Assembly (NCBI GenBank): GCA_015067315.1
Contig: SVMR01000008.1
Span: 1-64,000, forward strand
Direction of reading: 5' to 3'
DNA: 64,000 nucleotides
Origin: Oscillospiraceae bacterium
GTDB lineage: Bacteria > Bacillota > Clostridia > Oscillospirales > Ruminococcaceae
The notes below the pieces were generated by a model. The model ran no database searches and was not told where the DNA came from. It saw only the letters and a list, made by a program, of their open reading frames with translations. This document shows, piece after piece, positions 40,933 through 49,892 of the stretch (position 1 is the first letter of the stretch; every line of letters starts with the position of its first letter). The translations under genes and the position numbers were made by a program.

Positions 40933-43476
40933 ATGGCAGGAAACGGATATTCGGTTGACGATATTCTTGAAGAAATCCGGCGCAAAAAAGAAACAGGCGC
41001 CGCAAAAGCTTCCGATTCCGGAACGGAAAAAAGTTTTCCGGCAGAAAAAGGCGATTTTTTTGAGATGCGTCAGAAAAACGCAAAGCCGGAAGAACCGAAG
41101 GAACCGGAGGTTCCGACTTATACAAAAAAATACAAGGATGAACCCATAACAACAAGAACCATTCAGGTTGACGATACTCTTTCTCAGTATTTCGGCGCGG
41201 CAACCTGGAAAAACGAGAAAAAATCCAAAAAGCAGAAGGAAGAAAGCATTTCCGCAAAAGTTACCGTTGCTCCGGTTCATGCTTCCGTTACGGAAAAGGA
41301 ATCCGCAAAGGAAAAAATAAACGGCTTTGTTCCGAAGGATTTTACAATCCATACCGAAGAACAGCTTAAAGGTTTTGAAGAACCGGAAAAGAAAGAGGAA
41401 CCGAAAACCGTTCCGGATGAAACGAAAAGCGTTTCTCCGGCGGAACGCAAACCTGCGGATAATTTTGCGAACATTGGGGTTGTCGGTTTCGGCGCCGCAA
41501 AGGAAGCAAGGGAGAAAAACGACCTTACAAGTTCCGGAAACCACGATCTTTATAAAGAATTCGTTGAAAAACGCCAGGACAAAGTTGCGGAATTTATGAG
41601 AAACGTTGCCGAACCTACGGACCAGGAGATACATATCCCCGAAGTTCCTTCTCCGGCACCGGTGAAAAATAAATTCTCCGACCAGGACAACGCGGATATT
41701 GCAAAAAAACTCATGCAGGATATGCATGAGCCGGAAGACGACGACCCGGACGATTACGAAAACGAATCCCAGAAAGAAGCTGTTGAAAAGAACCTTTCTT
41801 CCCAGCTTACCGGACTTATCATCAGAGCGGTTATAATCTTTGTTCTTCTGATCGCAAGCCTTGCGTTCTGTCTTTCTCCGATTCTCGGATATCCGCTTCC
41901 GGAGGCAATTTCCTTCGAGGATTCCGGAATCGTTTTCCCGATAATCAACCTTGCGATAGTATGCGTCGCGGCTCTTACCTGCCACGTTGCTGTTGGCGGC
42001 GGACTTCTTTCCCTTTTGAAGTTCCGTGCGGGAAACGATACTTTTGCAACCTGTTCCGTAATCGGCGCGGCGGCTCTCGGCGTTTCCTTTATTGTAAATC
42101 CCTCTTCCATGAGCCAGGGCGGAGAAAATCTTTTCTTCCCCATTGCGATTCTCGGACTTTTCTTTAATACAATCGGAAAAATCCTTTCCGCCGCAAGAAT
42201 AAAGAATAACTTCGAAGTTCTTACAACCGGAAAGAAAAAATCCGCTCTTCTTCCCGTTCGCAACAAGGAACTTGCAAGAGAGCTTACCGGACAGAGGGAC
42301 GAAACTCCCCGCTTCTGCACAAGCGCAAAAGCAAAATTCTTCACAAGATTCCTTGAACTTTCGTACCGCGACGACGCAACCGAAAGCATTGCAAGAATCG
42401 TTGCGCCGATTGTTTTCCTTTGTTCCATTCTCGTCGGAGTTATCGCGTTCCTTCTCACCGGAAGGGTTTCCGACGCAATAACCGGTTTTGCCGCCGTTCT
42501 TTGCGTTGCAACTCCTTTTTCCGCAACGATCGCCGGAGCGCTTCCGGTATATCGTTCCTGCTCCGCTCTTAACGAAGAGGGAAGCATTATGGCGGGCGGA
42601 TATACCGCGGAAACTTTTGCGGAAACAGATTCCGTTCTTCTTGACATCGAACAGCTTTTCCCGGACGGCAGCATTATTCTTCACGGAATAAAAACCTTTG
42701 CCCAGGGAAGAATCGACGAAGCGATTCTTGATGCGGCTTCGGTAATCTGCAGCACAAGAAGCACTCTCGGAAGCATTTTTATAAACGTTGTCCAGGGCGA
42801 CAAAAAACTCCTTAAACCGGTTGATACGATTATTTATGAGGACGGAATGGGACTTTCCGCCTGGGTCGGCGGAAAGCGCGTTCTCATCGGAAACCGGGAA
42901 CTTATGATAAACCACGGAATTGATATTCCTTCCCACGATTATGAAAACAAATACGTCGGAAGCGGAAAGGATATCCTCTATCTTGCAAACAGCGGCGAAC
43001 TTACCGCAATGTTTGTTCTCAGCTATCATGCTGACAAAGAGGTTTACCGTTCCCTCGGAATTATGGCGGAACGGGGAGTTCGTCTTGTTATCAACTGCAG
43101 CGACCCCAACATCACAGTAAAGAAGCTTTGCGATATTTTCGGATATCCGGAAAGCCAGCTTAACCTTCTTTCTTCAAAATATCAGCAGAAATGCGCGGAA
43201 CTTACCGAAGAAAGAGAAGCCGCTCCCGCTGCGGCAGTTTATAACGGAAGCCTTTTTGCTCTTTCCGACCTTCTCAACTGCTGCGGAATCATAAGACAGT
43301 CCTCCTTTGCGGCGGCTCTTATTGAAATGATCGGCATAATCCTCGGTTTTGTTCTTGTAACAATTTTCCTCTTCACGGGAAATATCAGAAGTCTTGCAAT
43401 GTACGTTCTTCTTGCTTTCCAGATGTTCTGGCTTGCGGCGGTTTGCGTTGTGATTCTTCTCCGCAAAAAAATCTGA
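40933..43476 (+). CDS. Degenerate P-type ATPase-like membrane protein
   Basis: The 847-residue protein has a 280-residue disordered, Lys/Glu-rich N-terminal part, then membrane helices and a P1B-type core. The phosphorylation site DKTGT is replaced by DIEQLF (D571). The TGDN hinge reads NCSDPN and the metal-site CPx region reads CVATPF. The nucleotide-domain pattern GMGLSAWVGGKRVLIGN remains. It therefore looks like a pseudo-pump with another task. GGGGAACG precedes the start. It stands between rlmB and plsC on the same strand. Confidence 0.72.
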   Translation: MAGNGYSVDDILEEIRRKKETGAAKASDSGTEKSFPAEKGDFFEMRQKNAKPEEPKEPEVPTYTKKYKDEPITTRTIQVDDTLSQYFGAATWKNEKKSKKQKEESISAKVTVAPVHASVTEKESAKEKINGFVPKDFTIHTEEQLKGFEEPEKKEEPKTVPDETKSVSPAERKPADNFANIGVVGFGAAKEAREKNDLTSSGNHDLYKEFVEKRQDKVAEFMRNVAEPTDQEIHIPEVPSPAPVKNKFSDQDNADIAKKLMQDMHEPEDDDPDDYENESQKEAVEKNLSSQLTGLIIRAVIIFVLLIASLAFCLSPILGYPLPEAISFEDSGIVFPIINLAIVCVAALTCHVAVGGGLLSLLKFRAGNDTFATCSVIGAAALGVSFIVNPSSMSQGGENLFFPIAILGLFFNTIGKILSAARIKNNFEVLTTGKKKSALLPVRNKELARELTGQRDETPRFCTSAKAKFFTRFLELSYRDDATESIARIVAPIVFLCSILVGVIAFLLTGRVSDAITGFAAVLCVATPFSATIAGALPVYRSCSALNEEGSIMAGGYTAETFAETDSVLLDIEQLFPDGSIILHGIKTFAQGRIDEAILDAASVICSTRSTLGSIFINVVQGDKKLLKPVDTIIYEDGMGLSAWVGGKRVLIGNRELMINHGIDIPSHDYENKYVGSGKDILYLANSGELTAMFVLSYHADKEVYRSLGIMAERGVRLVINCSDPNITVKKLCDIFGYPESQLNLLSSKYQQKCAELTEEREAAPAAAVYNGSLFALSDLLNCCGIIRQSSFAAALIEMIGIILGFVLVTIFLFTGNIRSLAMYVLLAFQMFWLAAVCVVILLRKKI

Positions 43477-43515
43477 CATCAAGTTACTTACCTTTCATAT
43501 CTTTTTCCTTTCCAA

Positions 43516-43565
43516 AAGCGATAAAGCTCCGCTGCTCCCGCAAGGCAGCGGGGCTTTATCGCTTT
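43516..43565 (+). terminator. Long hairpin terminator
   Basis: AAGCGATAAAGC-CCGCTGC pairs with GCAGCGGGGCTTTATCGCTT with one mismatch, after the P-type ATPase-like gene. Confidence 0.82.
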
Positions 43566-43665
43566 ATAAAAGTAAATAATCTTTTACATTTTCCAAATAT
43601 GCTTGAACTTTTTTGAAAATACAGTTAAAATAATAAAACAGATAATTTTTTTACCGAGGTGGAAA

Positions 43666-44478
43666 ATGGTCCTTATTTTTCCTTTTATAGGAATTTTGCT
43701 TTCCGTAATTGATATTTTTATAAACAAACCTTTCAGCGCAAAAGTTTTTCCGGGGATAATATTCTATGCCGCCGGCTATACCCTTATTGCGGCGTTTTGC
43801 TTTGTTGCGTTTCTTGGGGTTCTTTCGCTTTTTGTAAATCTTGAAAAGCCGAACGGAAAGTTCAGCAAATTTTACAATGCGGTGGTTTCTTTTACCCTTA
43901 AAATCGCCCTTTCCGCCTGCAACGCAAAAGTCAATGTTGAGGGAACGGAAAAAATCCCCGAAGGAAGATTCGTTCTTATCCAGAACCACAAAGCGATGTT
44001 CGATCCCATCGCTTCAATCGCTTTTCTCGGAAAATATGAAATCGGCTTTATTACAAAACCGGAAAACTTCCGCCTTCCGATAATCAATAAATTCATGCAC
44101 AGAATCTGCTGTATTCCCATTGACAGGGAAAACGCAAGAAATGCGGTGAAATCCATCAACGCGGCGGCGGAAAACGTAAAAAACAATATCTGTTCAATGG
44201 CGATTTATCCGGAAGGAACAAGAAACAAGGCGGAAGGAATGCTTCCTTTCCATGCGGGTTCTTTCAAAATTGCAACAAAAAGCGGCGCACCGATTGTTGT
44301 TTCGACCGTTGAAGGTACGGAGCTTGTGAGAAAAAACGCACCTTTTAAAAGAACGGTTATAAATTTAAGGATATGCGAAGTTATTTCTTCGGAGGAAGTT
44401 CTTTCTTCAACAACCGCCGGACTTTCGGAAAAAGCAAGAAAAATCATGTGCGATTACCTCGGAATTTCAGAAGAATAA
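43666..44478 (+). CDS. PlsC-like 1-acylglycerol-3-phosphate acyltransferase
   Basis: The 270-residue protein has two N-terminal membrane helices and the acyltransferase motifs NHKAMFD (H-X4-D) and YPEGTRN, with the third block PIVVSTVEG. It would make phosphatidic acid at the membrane. ATG at 43666 has GAGGTGG upstream; the longer frame lacks a site. A terminator follows. Confidence 0.87.
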   Translation: MVLIFPFIGILLSVIDIFINKPFSAKVFPGIIFYAAGYTLIAAFCFVAFLGVLSLFVNLEKPNGKFSKFYNAVVSFTLKIALSACNAKVNVEGTEKIPEGRFVLIQNHKAMFDPIASIAFLGKYEIGFITKPENFRLPIINKFMHRICCIPIDRENARNAVKSINAAAENVKNNICSMAIYPEGTRNKAEGMLPFHAGSFKIATKSGAPIVVSTVEGTELVRKNAPFKRTVINLRICEVISSEEVLSSTTAGLSEKARKIMCDYLGISEE

Positions 44479-44484
44479 AAACAA

Positions 44485-44520
44485 AAAAATCCGTGCCTTT
44501 AAAAAGGCACGGATTTTTTA
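44485..44520. terminator. Bidirectional terminator
   Basis: AAATCCGTGCCTTT pairs with AAGGCACGGATTT, T-runs on both strands, between plsC and the PASTA gene. Confidence 0.9.
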
Positions 44521-44532
44521 TATCTTGTTTCG

Positions 44533-46251
44533 TTAACCGAGGATATCCTTTATTCCAACGGAAGTTCCGTTGTCATCGTCGTCTTCATCTTCCCAAGGGT
44601 CATATCCGCCTTCAAGAGCACCGTAATAGATATAAACCTTTGTCATTCTGTCGCCGACGGTAACTTCGGATTCCGCCTCAACGGATTGGTCATAAACAAT
44701 GTTGTATTCATATTCGGAGCTGTAATTCGGGATAAGCTGGAAGCTGATTCCGAGTTGGGTAAGCATTGCGGAAACTTCGGAAACGTCCTTTCCGATACAT
44801 GCGGGCATCGGGATTTTTTCCGGACCCATGCTTACTTTAAGAACAACGGTTGTTCCTTTTTCAACTTCGGTTTTGTATTTTACGGATTGATCAAAAATCA
44901 TTCCCGCAACGTAATCGTTGTTGTTTTCTTCCTCAAAAACAATGTTGAATTCGGAATACTGGGTGTTGTTTTCAACGTCCACTTTCATTCTTCCGACGAA
45001 GTTCGGCATTACGATTGCGTATTCCCGGTTTTCGGAAATTTCGGACTGGCTGCTTTCGGAAGAGGATTTATCCGGATCTTTCCGGTTTCCGAAGCCGAGG
45101 ATTTCGGTGTAGCGGAAAACGAAGGCAACAAGACCGAGAAGAACCGCCATTGCGATAAAAGTTGCGATTATTCCCCAGGGAAGGCGGATTTTCTTTTTCT
45201 CCCTTGTTTTGGGCTCCTCTTCGGGGAAATAATTTTCCTCCGCGCTTTTGAGTTCCGCTTCCTCCGCGGCTCCGAAAAGTTTTGTGTTGGAACTTGCGGA
45301 TTCAAGAAGCTCCGCGGTAAAATCGTCGATGGAACGGGTTCTGTATTCGCTGTTGAGAATCATTGCGTTCATAACTGCATCGGAAACTTCGGAAGAAATA
45401 TTGGTGTTGAGTTCTTCCGGAGGACAGAGATGGTCAACGTCCCGGCGGGATTCGGCGTCCGCAGGAAGAGTTCCGGTAAGGGATTTATAAAGAACCGCCG
45501 CGACGGAATAAACGTCGGTAAAAGCCCCCTGCCAGCATCCGGAGGAATATTGTTCCGGAGCGGAATATCCGGGGGAAAGTTCCGGTTCGATAAGCGAATG
45601 TTTTGAATAAAGAGCGGCGGTTCCGAATCCGCAGAGAAGAAGCTGGCCCTTTGCGTTTACCCGGATGCTTTCCGGAGAGATACCTCTGTGGACAAAACCG
45701 TTGCTGTGAAGATAGGTAAGGGTTGTGAAAAGGGGCATAAAAAGTTTTTTTACCTGGGGCCAGGTGAATTCCCCGCCGTTGTGGCTCAAATAATCCCCAT
45801 AGGAAATGGTTTTTATGTATTTATAAACCGCATAAACCGTGTTGTTTTCGCGGAAAAGGTTGGTTACAGGCATAAGATATTCGGTATGGCGGAAGTTGCG
45901 GAGGGAATCAAAAAGATCGTAAAAATCCGCAAGAAGGGTTTTATATTGCGCCTCATATCCGGAAAAAGGAATTATTTCACCGGTAAGGTCGCTTCTTTTT
46001 GCAAGTTTTCCGGGAAAGAATTCCTGGATATAAACTTTTTCTTCGTTTTCTTTATCAAGACCGATATATATGATGCTTTCGCCGTTTCTTTTGATCATTC
46101 TGCCGGCAATATATTTTTCGGATAAAATTGTTCCTGCGGGAATGCAGTCTTCATCTGTGAGTTCGTTTTTGTTGTAACCGCAGCGGCAGTTTCCGTTTTC
46201 ATCAAGCACGGACATGCAGCCCATGCAAAGATTGCGTTCGTCTGTAAGCAA
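44533..46251 (-). CDS. PASTA-domain membrane pseudokinase
   Basis: The 572-residue protein has an N-terminal zinc ribbon (CMGC, CRCG), a protein-kinase fold (about 40-315), one membrane helix (about 358-382) and two extracellular PASTA repeats. All three catalytic residues are missing: VYIQEFF has Q76 in place of the ATP-binding Lys, HRG (188-190) replaces HRD, and CGFG (207-210) replaces DFG. The APE motif is kept. PASTA kinases sense cell-wall fragments; this one more likely signals by binding. Stop TAA. Confidence 0.83.
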   Translation of the reverse strand: MLTDERNLCMGCMSVLDENGNCRCGYNKNELTDEDCIPAGTILSEKYIAGRMIKRNGESIIYIGLDKENEEKVYIQEFFPGKLAKRSDLTGEIIPFSGYEAQYKTLLADFYDLFDSLRNFRHTEYLMPVTNLFRENNTVYAVYKYIKTISYGDYLSHNGGEFTWPQVKKLFMPLFTTLTYLHSNGFVHRGISPESIRVNAKGQLLLCGFGTAALYSKHSLIEPELSPGYSAPEQYSSGCWQGAFTDVYSVAAVLYKSLTGTLPADAESRRDVDHLCPPEELNTNISSEVSDAVMNAMILNSEYRTRSIDDFTAELLESASSNTKLFGAAEEAELKSAEENYFPEEEPKTREKKKIRLPWGIIATFIAMAVLLGLVAFVFRYTEILGFGNRKDPDKSSSESSQSEISENREYAIVMPNFVGRMKVDVENNTQYSEFNIVFEEENNNDYVAGMIFDQSVKYKTEVEKGTTVVLKVSMGPEKIPMPACIGKDVSEVSAMLTQLGISFQLIPNYSSEYEYNIVYDQSVEAESEVTVGDRMTKVYIYYGALEGGYDPWEDEDDDDNGTSVGIKDILG

Positions 46252-46802
46252 AGCAAATACCTCCTTTAATCAAAACTTAATATATGCTCGCGTTTTTCGC
46301 GTTATTATTTCAATACATATCTATTCATAATATATAATATACTATTTTTATTTTCTATGCAATATTTTAATGCAAGATATTTTATTGCTTTTTGGAATAT
46401 TTTAAAGAGGTTTTGCAGGATTTGTCACCATCTCCTGCAATTTAACGCAAAAACCGCCGGCAGATTTACCTCCCCTTGAGGGGAGGTGTCTGCGAAGCAG
46501 ACGAAAGGGTGTCAACCCTGTCCAATTAAAAACAGAGGGAATTATAAAAACGGCGGGAGCAGGTGCCCTGAGCGAAGCGAAGAAATACCCTTGTGGTAGG
46601 TCGCCCCTACATTGTTTTAATAAATCTATCCGAAAAAACTGTTGCCACCCTTTCGTCTTTTTCGGCGGCAAGCTGCCGAAAAATCCACCTCCCCTGATAG
46701 GGGAGGCTGAAAAGAATCCCCAGGTCTTTTTTAGGCAAGGGGGCCTTTTTTGCAAAAAAAGCGGCGGAAAATCCGCCGCTTTTATCTTTTTTTTAAAATA
46801 TA
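46252..46802. repeat. Intergenic mosaic repeat block 1 and terminator
   Basis: After an AT-rich promoter part (to about 46400) lie repeat modules shared with 49370-49720 and 62800-63230: GTCTGCGAAGCAGAC, CCTGTCCAATTAAAAAC, CTACATTGTTTTAATAAA, and CACCTCCCCTGATAGGGGAGG. A terminator GCGGCGGA/TCCGCCGC lies at 46755-46785. Confidence 0.7.
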
Positions 46803-48089
46803 TCAGATGAATTTATATTCTCCGTCGCTTTCCATGAAAAGTTTTTTTTCGTAGAAGCAGGCGAGAGCTTTTACGTAATATTCCGTATCCTTTGCGCCCG
46901 CGGTTTCATAGGAAGAATGCATCGCAAGCTGGGGAAGGCCGATATCAACGGTGTTGAGGGAAACCTGGGTGTTGGCAATGTTGCCAAGGGTGCTGCCGCC
47001 GGGCATATCCGCGCGGTTTGCGTAACGCTGGAAAGGAACTCCCGCTTCTTCACAGACCAAAGCGAAAATTGCGGCGGAAACCGCATCGGAAGTATAGCGC
47101 TGGTTTGCGTTATATTTGATAACAATGCCTTTGTTCATATAAACGGCGTGGTTTTTGTCCTGGAATTCCGGGTGGTTCGGATGAACCGCATGGGCGTTGT
47201 CGCAGGAAAGCATGAAGCTGTTTGCAATTTTTCCGTAATGTTCGGAAGCGGAAAGACCGAGACTTTCGCTTATTCTTTCAAGAACAGCGGCGATAAAGGT
47301 GGAAGCGGCGCCCTGTTTTGTCTGGCTTCCGACTTCTTCGTTGTCAAAAACGCAGTAAACCGGAATGTTTTCGGCTTTTTCCGCGGAAGTGAATGCTTCA
47401 AGAGCACCGAAAGCGCATTGAAGGTCATCAAGACGGGGCGCGGAAATAAATCCGTTCCATTCGGTTCCGCGTTCCGGGTTGTAAACGATAAGGTCGGTGG
47501 TGAGGATATCCTCCTCATTGCATCCGGCGGTTTTTGCGATAAGGGCGCGGAAAGAACCTTTTGCTTCGCCTTCCGCAAAAAGCGGAATCATATCAACGGC
47601 GGCGTTATAGTTCATTCCCTTGTTTGCTTCGCGGTTCATATGGATCGCAACGTTCGGGATGATTGCGCAGGGTTCCTTTGTATCAACAAGGCGGACGGAA
47701 ATTCCGTTTCCGGTGCGGACGGCAATTCTTCCGGCAACGGCAAGAGGCCTGTCCATCCAGGTGGAGCAGAGCATTCCGCCGTAGCCTTCGGTTGAAAGGC
47801 GGATGTAATAATTATCCGGAAGCTCGGCGTTTTCTTTGATTTTGAAGCAGGGGCTGTCGCAATGGGAAGCGGTGAGCATGAATCCGGAAAAATTTCCTTC
47901 GGGAATGCGAAAGGCAATTACGGAAGAGCAGTTTCTTGTGACGTAATAACCTTTTCCCGGTTCAAGATTCCATTTTCCGCTTTCGCAAAGTTCGGTATAT
48001 CCTTTTTCGGAAAGAGTTTCGCAGATGTTTTTTACGGCATGAAAGGGGGTCGGGCTTTTTTCGATAAAATCAAAAAGTTTTTTATTCAT
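46803..48089 (-). CDS. M18-family aminopeptidase
   Basis: The 428-residue protein matches the M18 aspartyl-aminopeptidase type: TASHCDSPCFKIK with a metal-binding His, PRLDDLQCAFGALEA, CVFDNEEVGSQTKQGA (metal Glu and Asp) and MLSCDNAHAVHPNHPE. It is a dinuclear zinc, cytosolic peptidase that removes N-terminal residues. The length is usual. It is transcribed alone from an AT-rich promoter near 48110-48140. Confidence 0.9.
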   Translation of the reverse strand: MNKKLFDFIEKSPTPFHAVKNICETLSEKGYTELCESGKWNLEPGKGYYVTRNCSSVIAFRIPEGNFSGFMLTASHCDSPCFKIKENAELPDNYYIRLSTEGYGGMLCSTWMDRPLAVAGRIAVRTGNGISVRLVDTKEPCAIIPNVAIHMNREANKGMNYNAAVDMIPLFAEGEAKGSFRALIAKTAGCNEEDILTTDLIVYNPERGTEWNGFISAPRLDDLQCAFGALEAFTSAEKAENIPVYCVFDNEEVGSQTKQGAASTFIAAVLERISESLGLSASEHYGKIANSFMLSCDNAHAVHPNHPEFQDKNHAVYMNKGIVIKYNANQRYTSDAVSAAIFALVCEEAGVPFQRYANRADMPGGSTLGNIANTQVSLNTVDIGLPQLAMHSSYETAGAKDTEYYVKALACFYEKKLFMESDGEYKFI

Positions 48090-48227
48090 CGGGAATTATC
48101 TCCTTATAAAGAAAGGTTTACTTTTATATTATATATGTTTAATGAAAATTAAGCAAGGGGTAAAAGAATCCCTCCACCGTGCGTACCGCAACGGTCCCCT
48201 CACTTTAAACAAGGGAGGCAAAATAAA

Positions 48228-48252
48228 AAGGCACCGCAAGCGGTGCCTTCGT
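48228..48252. terminator. Terminator of the GNAT gene
   Basis: AAGGCACCGC pairs with GCGGTGCCTT just after the stop of the gene at 48267. The stretch 48150-48225 contains a repeat fragment (AAAAGAATCCCTCCACCGTG). Confidence 0.75.
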
Positions 48253-48266
48253 TATTTTTTCGTTTA

Positions 48267-48767
48267 TCAGAGTTTTTTGACGAGGATATGGTTCATCCAG
48301 CCGCCGATGATCTGGTCTTCATAGCTTCTGCGAAGCTTGAAGCCGAGGGAGTCATAAAGTTTTCTTGCTCTGGGGTTCCAATCGTTAACAACAAGAGCGC
48401 ATTCCTTGAAACCGAGCTGGGTCATAACGCCGATATAGAAAGCGAGGAGCATCTGACCGATACCTCTGCCGCGCTGGGTATCCTTAACGCCGAGAAGAGT
48501 GAGGCAGGGAAGACCGTCAACCATCGGGTCGGAGGGGCTCATGCTCATATAGCCGACTGCTTCGCCGTTGCGGTTTACTGCAACGTATGCTCTGCCTGCT
48601 TTAAGGGATTCGGTGAGGCATTTATCAAGAAGATCGGTTTTTTTGAAATAATGGTTATAAAGTGCGCTGTTGTCGAAAATGCGTTTGTAATCCTTTTTTT
48701 TTGCGGGATCCGCTTTTACGATTTCGATCATGTTTGCCATATACTGTGCTTCGCGATGATAGCTCAT
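48267..48767 (-). CDS. GNAT acetyltransferase, paralog 1
   Basis: The 166-residue protein has the GNAT core with QRGRGIGQMLLAFYIGVM as the acetyl-CoA loop and LVVNDWNPRARKLYDSLGF. It shares a distinctive KKDYKRIFDNSALYNHY N-terminus with the next gene, so the two are a duplicated pair. Substrate unknown. GGAGGATT precedes the start. Confidence 0.82.
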   Translation of the reverse strand: MSYHREAQYMANMIEIVKADPAKKKDYKRIFDNSALYNHYFKKTDLLDKCLTESLKAGRAYVAVNRNGEAVGYMSMSPSDPMVDGLPCLTLLGVKDTQRGRGIGQMLLAFYIGVMTQLGFKECALVVNDWNPRARKLYDSLGFKLRRSYEDQIIGGWMNHILVKKL

Positions 48768-48805
48768 AATAATCCTCCGTTCCGGTATTCAAAAAACTCT
48801 TTTGT

Positions 48806-49291
48806 TTAAACGTTGCTGTTGTGCTTGGGGGTCTTTCTCATAAGGAGATAAAGGCTGTGGCTGGGGTCAAGGCTTTCGGGCATCTGCATGAATTTGTGAA
48901 AACCCATATCCTCATAAAGTCTTCTTGCAAGGGGGTTGAAATCATTTACCGCAATAAATCCGCGGTCATAGCCTTTGGATTCATAGCTTTCGATGAAATA
49001 TTTTATAAGCATCTGACCGACGCCGTGGGAGCGGTAATCGGTGCGGACTCCGAGGAGAGCAAGATAGGGCATATTTGCATAAACGCTTTCGATCTGCATC
49101 CACATAAATCCGACAGCTTCGCCGTTGCGGTCCTCCGCGATCCAGACTTCGTCGTTCGCAAGAGCGGTGCCCATCCAGTCATAGACGTTTTCGCCGTAAT
49201 GCTTATAAAGCTTGGAATCGTCAAAAATGCGCTTGTAATCTTCGATTTTTGATTTTTCCGCCTTTACGATATGTACTTCATGTACTGCCAA
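48806..49291 (-). CDS. GNAT acetyltransferase, paralog 2
   Basis: The 161-residue protein shares IEDYKRIFDDSKLYKHYG and VNDFNPLARRLYEDMGF with its neighbour and has the loop YRSHGVGQMLIKYFIE. I start it at TTG 49291, which has GGGGGTG upstream and lines up with the paralog; the longer frame runs into a repeat block. It probably arose by tandem duplication. Confidence 0.75.
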   Translation of the reverse strand: MAVHEVHIVKAEKSKIEDYKRIFDDSKLYKHYGENVYDWMGTALANDEVWIAEDRNGEAVGFMWMQIESVYANMPYLALLGVRTDYRSHGVGQMLIKYFIESYESKGYDRGFIAVNDFNPLARRLYEDMGFHKFMQMPESLDPSHSLYLLMRKTPKHNSNV

Positions 49292-49369
49292 AACCAGCAC
49301 CCCCAAAAAGACATATTCATACACATATAAGATACCACTTTTCCCCGCGGAAGTCAACATTTTTCCGCG

Positions 49370-49892
49370 CCCCTTGTCAAAGGGGAGAGGGCCACGAAGT
49401 GGCGAGGGGATTCTTTTAGCCTTCCCGGAGGGGAAGGTGGCACGCCACAAGGATAAAGCGTGACGAAAGAGGGATTTCCAAGAACCGGTCGGGCATTAGC
49501 CTCCCTTGCCTAAAGGGAGGTGTCATTTCCGCAGGAAATGACGGAGGGATTGTAACCCTGTCCAATCAAAAACCGCCCCTGCATTGTTTTAATAAACCTC
49601 ATTACGTTACGTTTTTTAGGGGAACGGATTGCCACGCCTTCTGCAAAGGCTCGCAATGACAGACCAATGTCATTCTGAGCGAAGCGAAGAATCCGTATCT
49701 TTTAAAAGGATTCCCGGAGGGAAAATGTAAAAACCGGAACAACCATTCCGCCGCTACAATAAGATGCTCAACAAAGCAGTCCCGTGCTCATTTGAGCACG
49801 GGACTGCTTTTCTATATTGAAAAATTTATGCAAAAGCACCCTTCCGCCGCGGCATACGCCATGCGGCACCTCCCCTGATAGGGGAGGCAATT
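49370..49892. repeat. Intergenic mosaic repeat block 2 and terminator
   Basis: Modules seen elsewhere recur: GCCTTCCCGGAGGGGAAGG, GGCACGCC with a GTGACGAAAGAGGG tail, CCTGTCCAATCAAAAACC, GCATTGTTTTAATAAA, CATTCTGAGCGAAGCGAAG, and CACCTCCCCTGATAGGGGAGG. A terminator with the CGTGCTCATTTGAGCACG loop lies at 49772-49811. No gene is seen. Confidence 0.7.

Noticed and set aside
40897..43029. A 710-codon open frame on the minus strand
   Set aside because: It lies opposite the P-type ATPase-like gene and is a mirror of its codon use. The plus-strand gene has the ribosome site and family match.
46440..46740. CRISPR or IS element in the repeat blocks
   Set aside because: No regular repeat-spacer pattern and no transposase frame.
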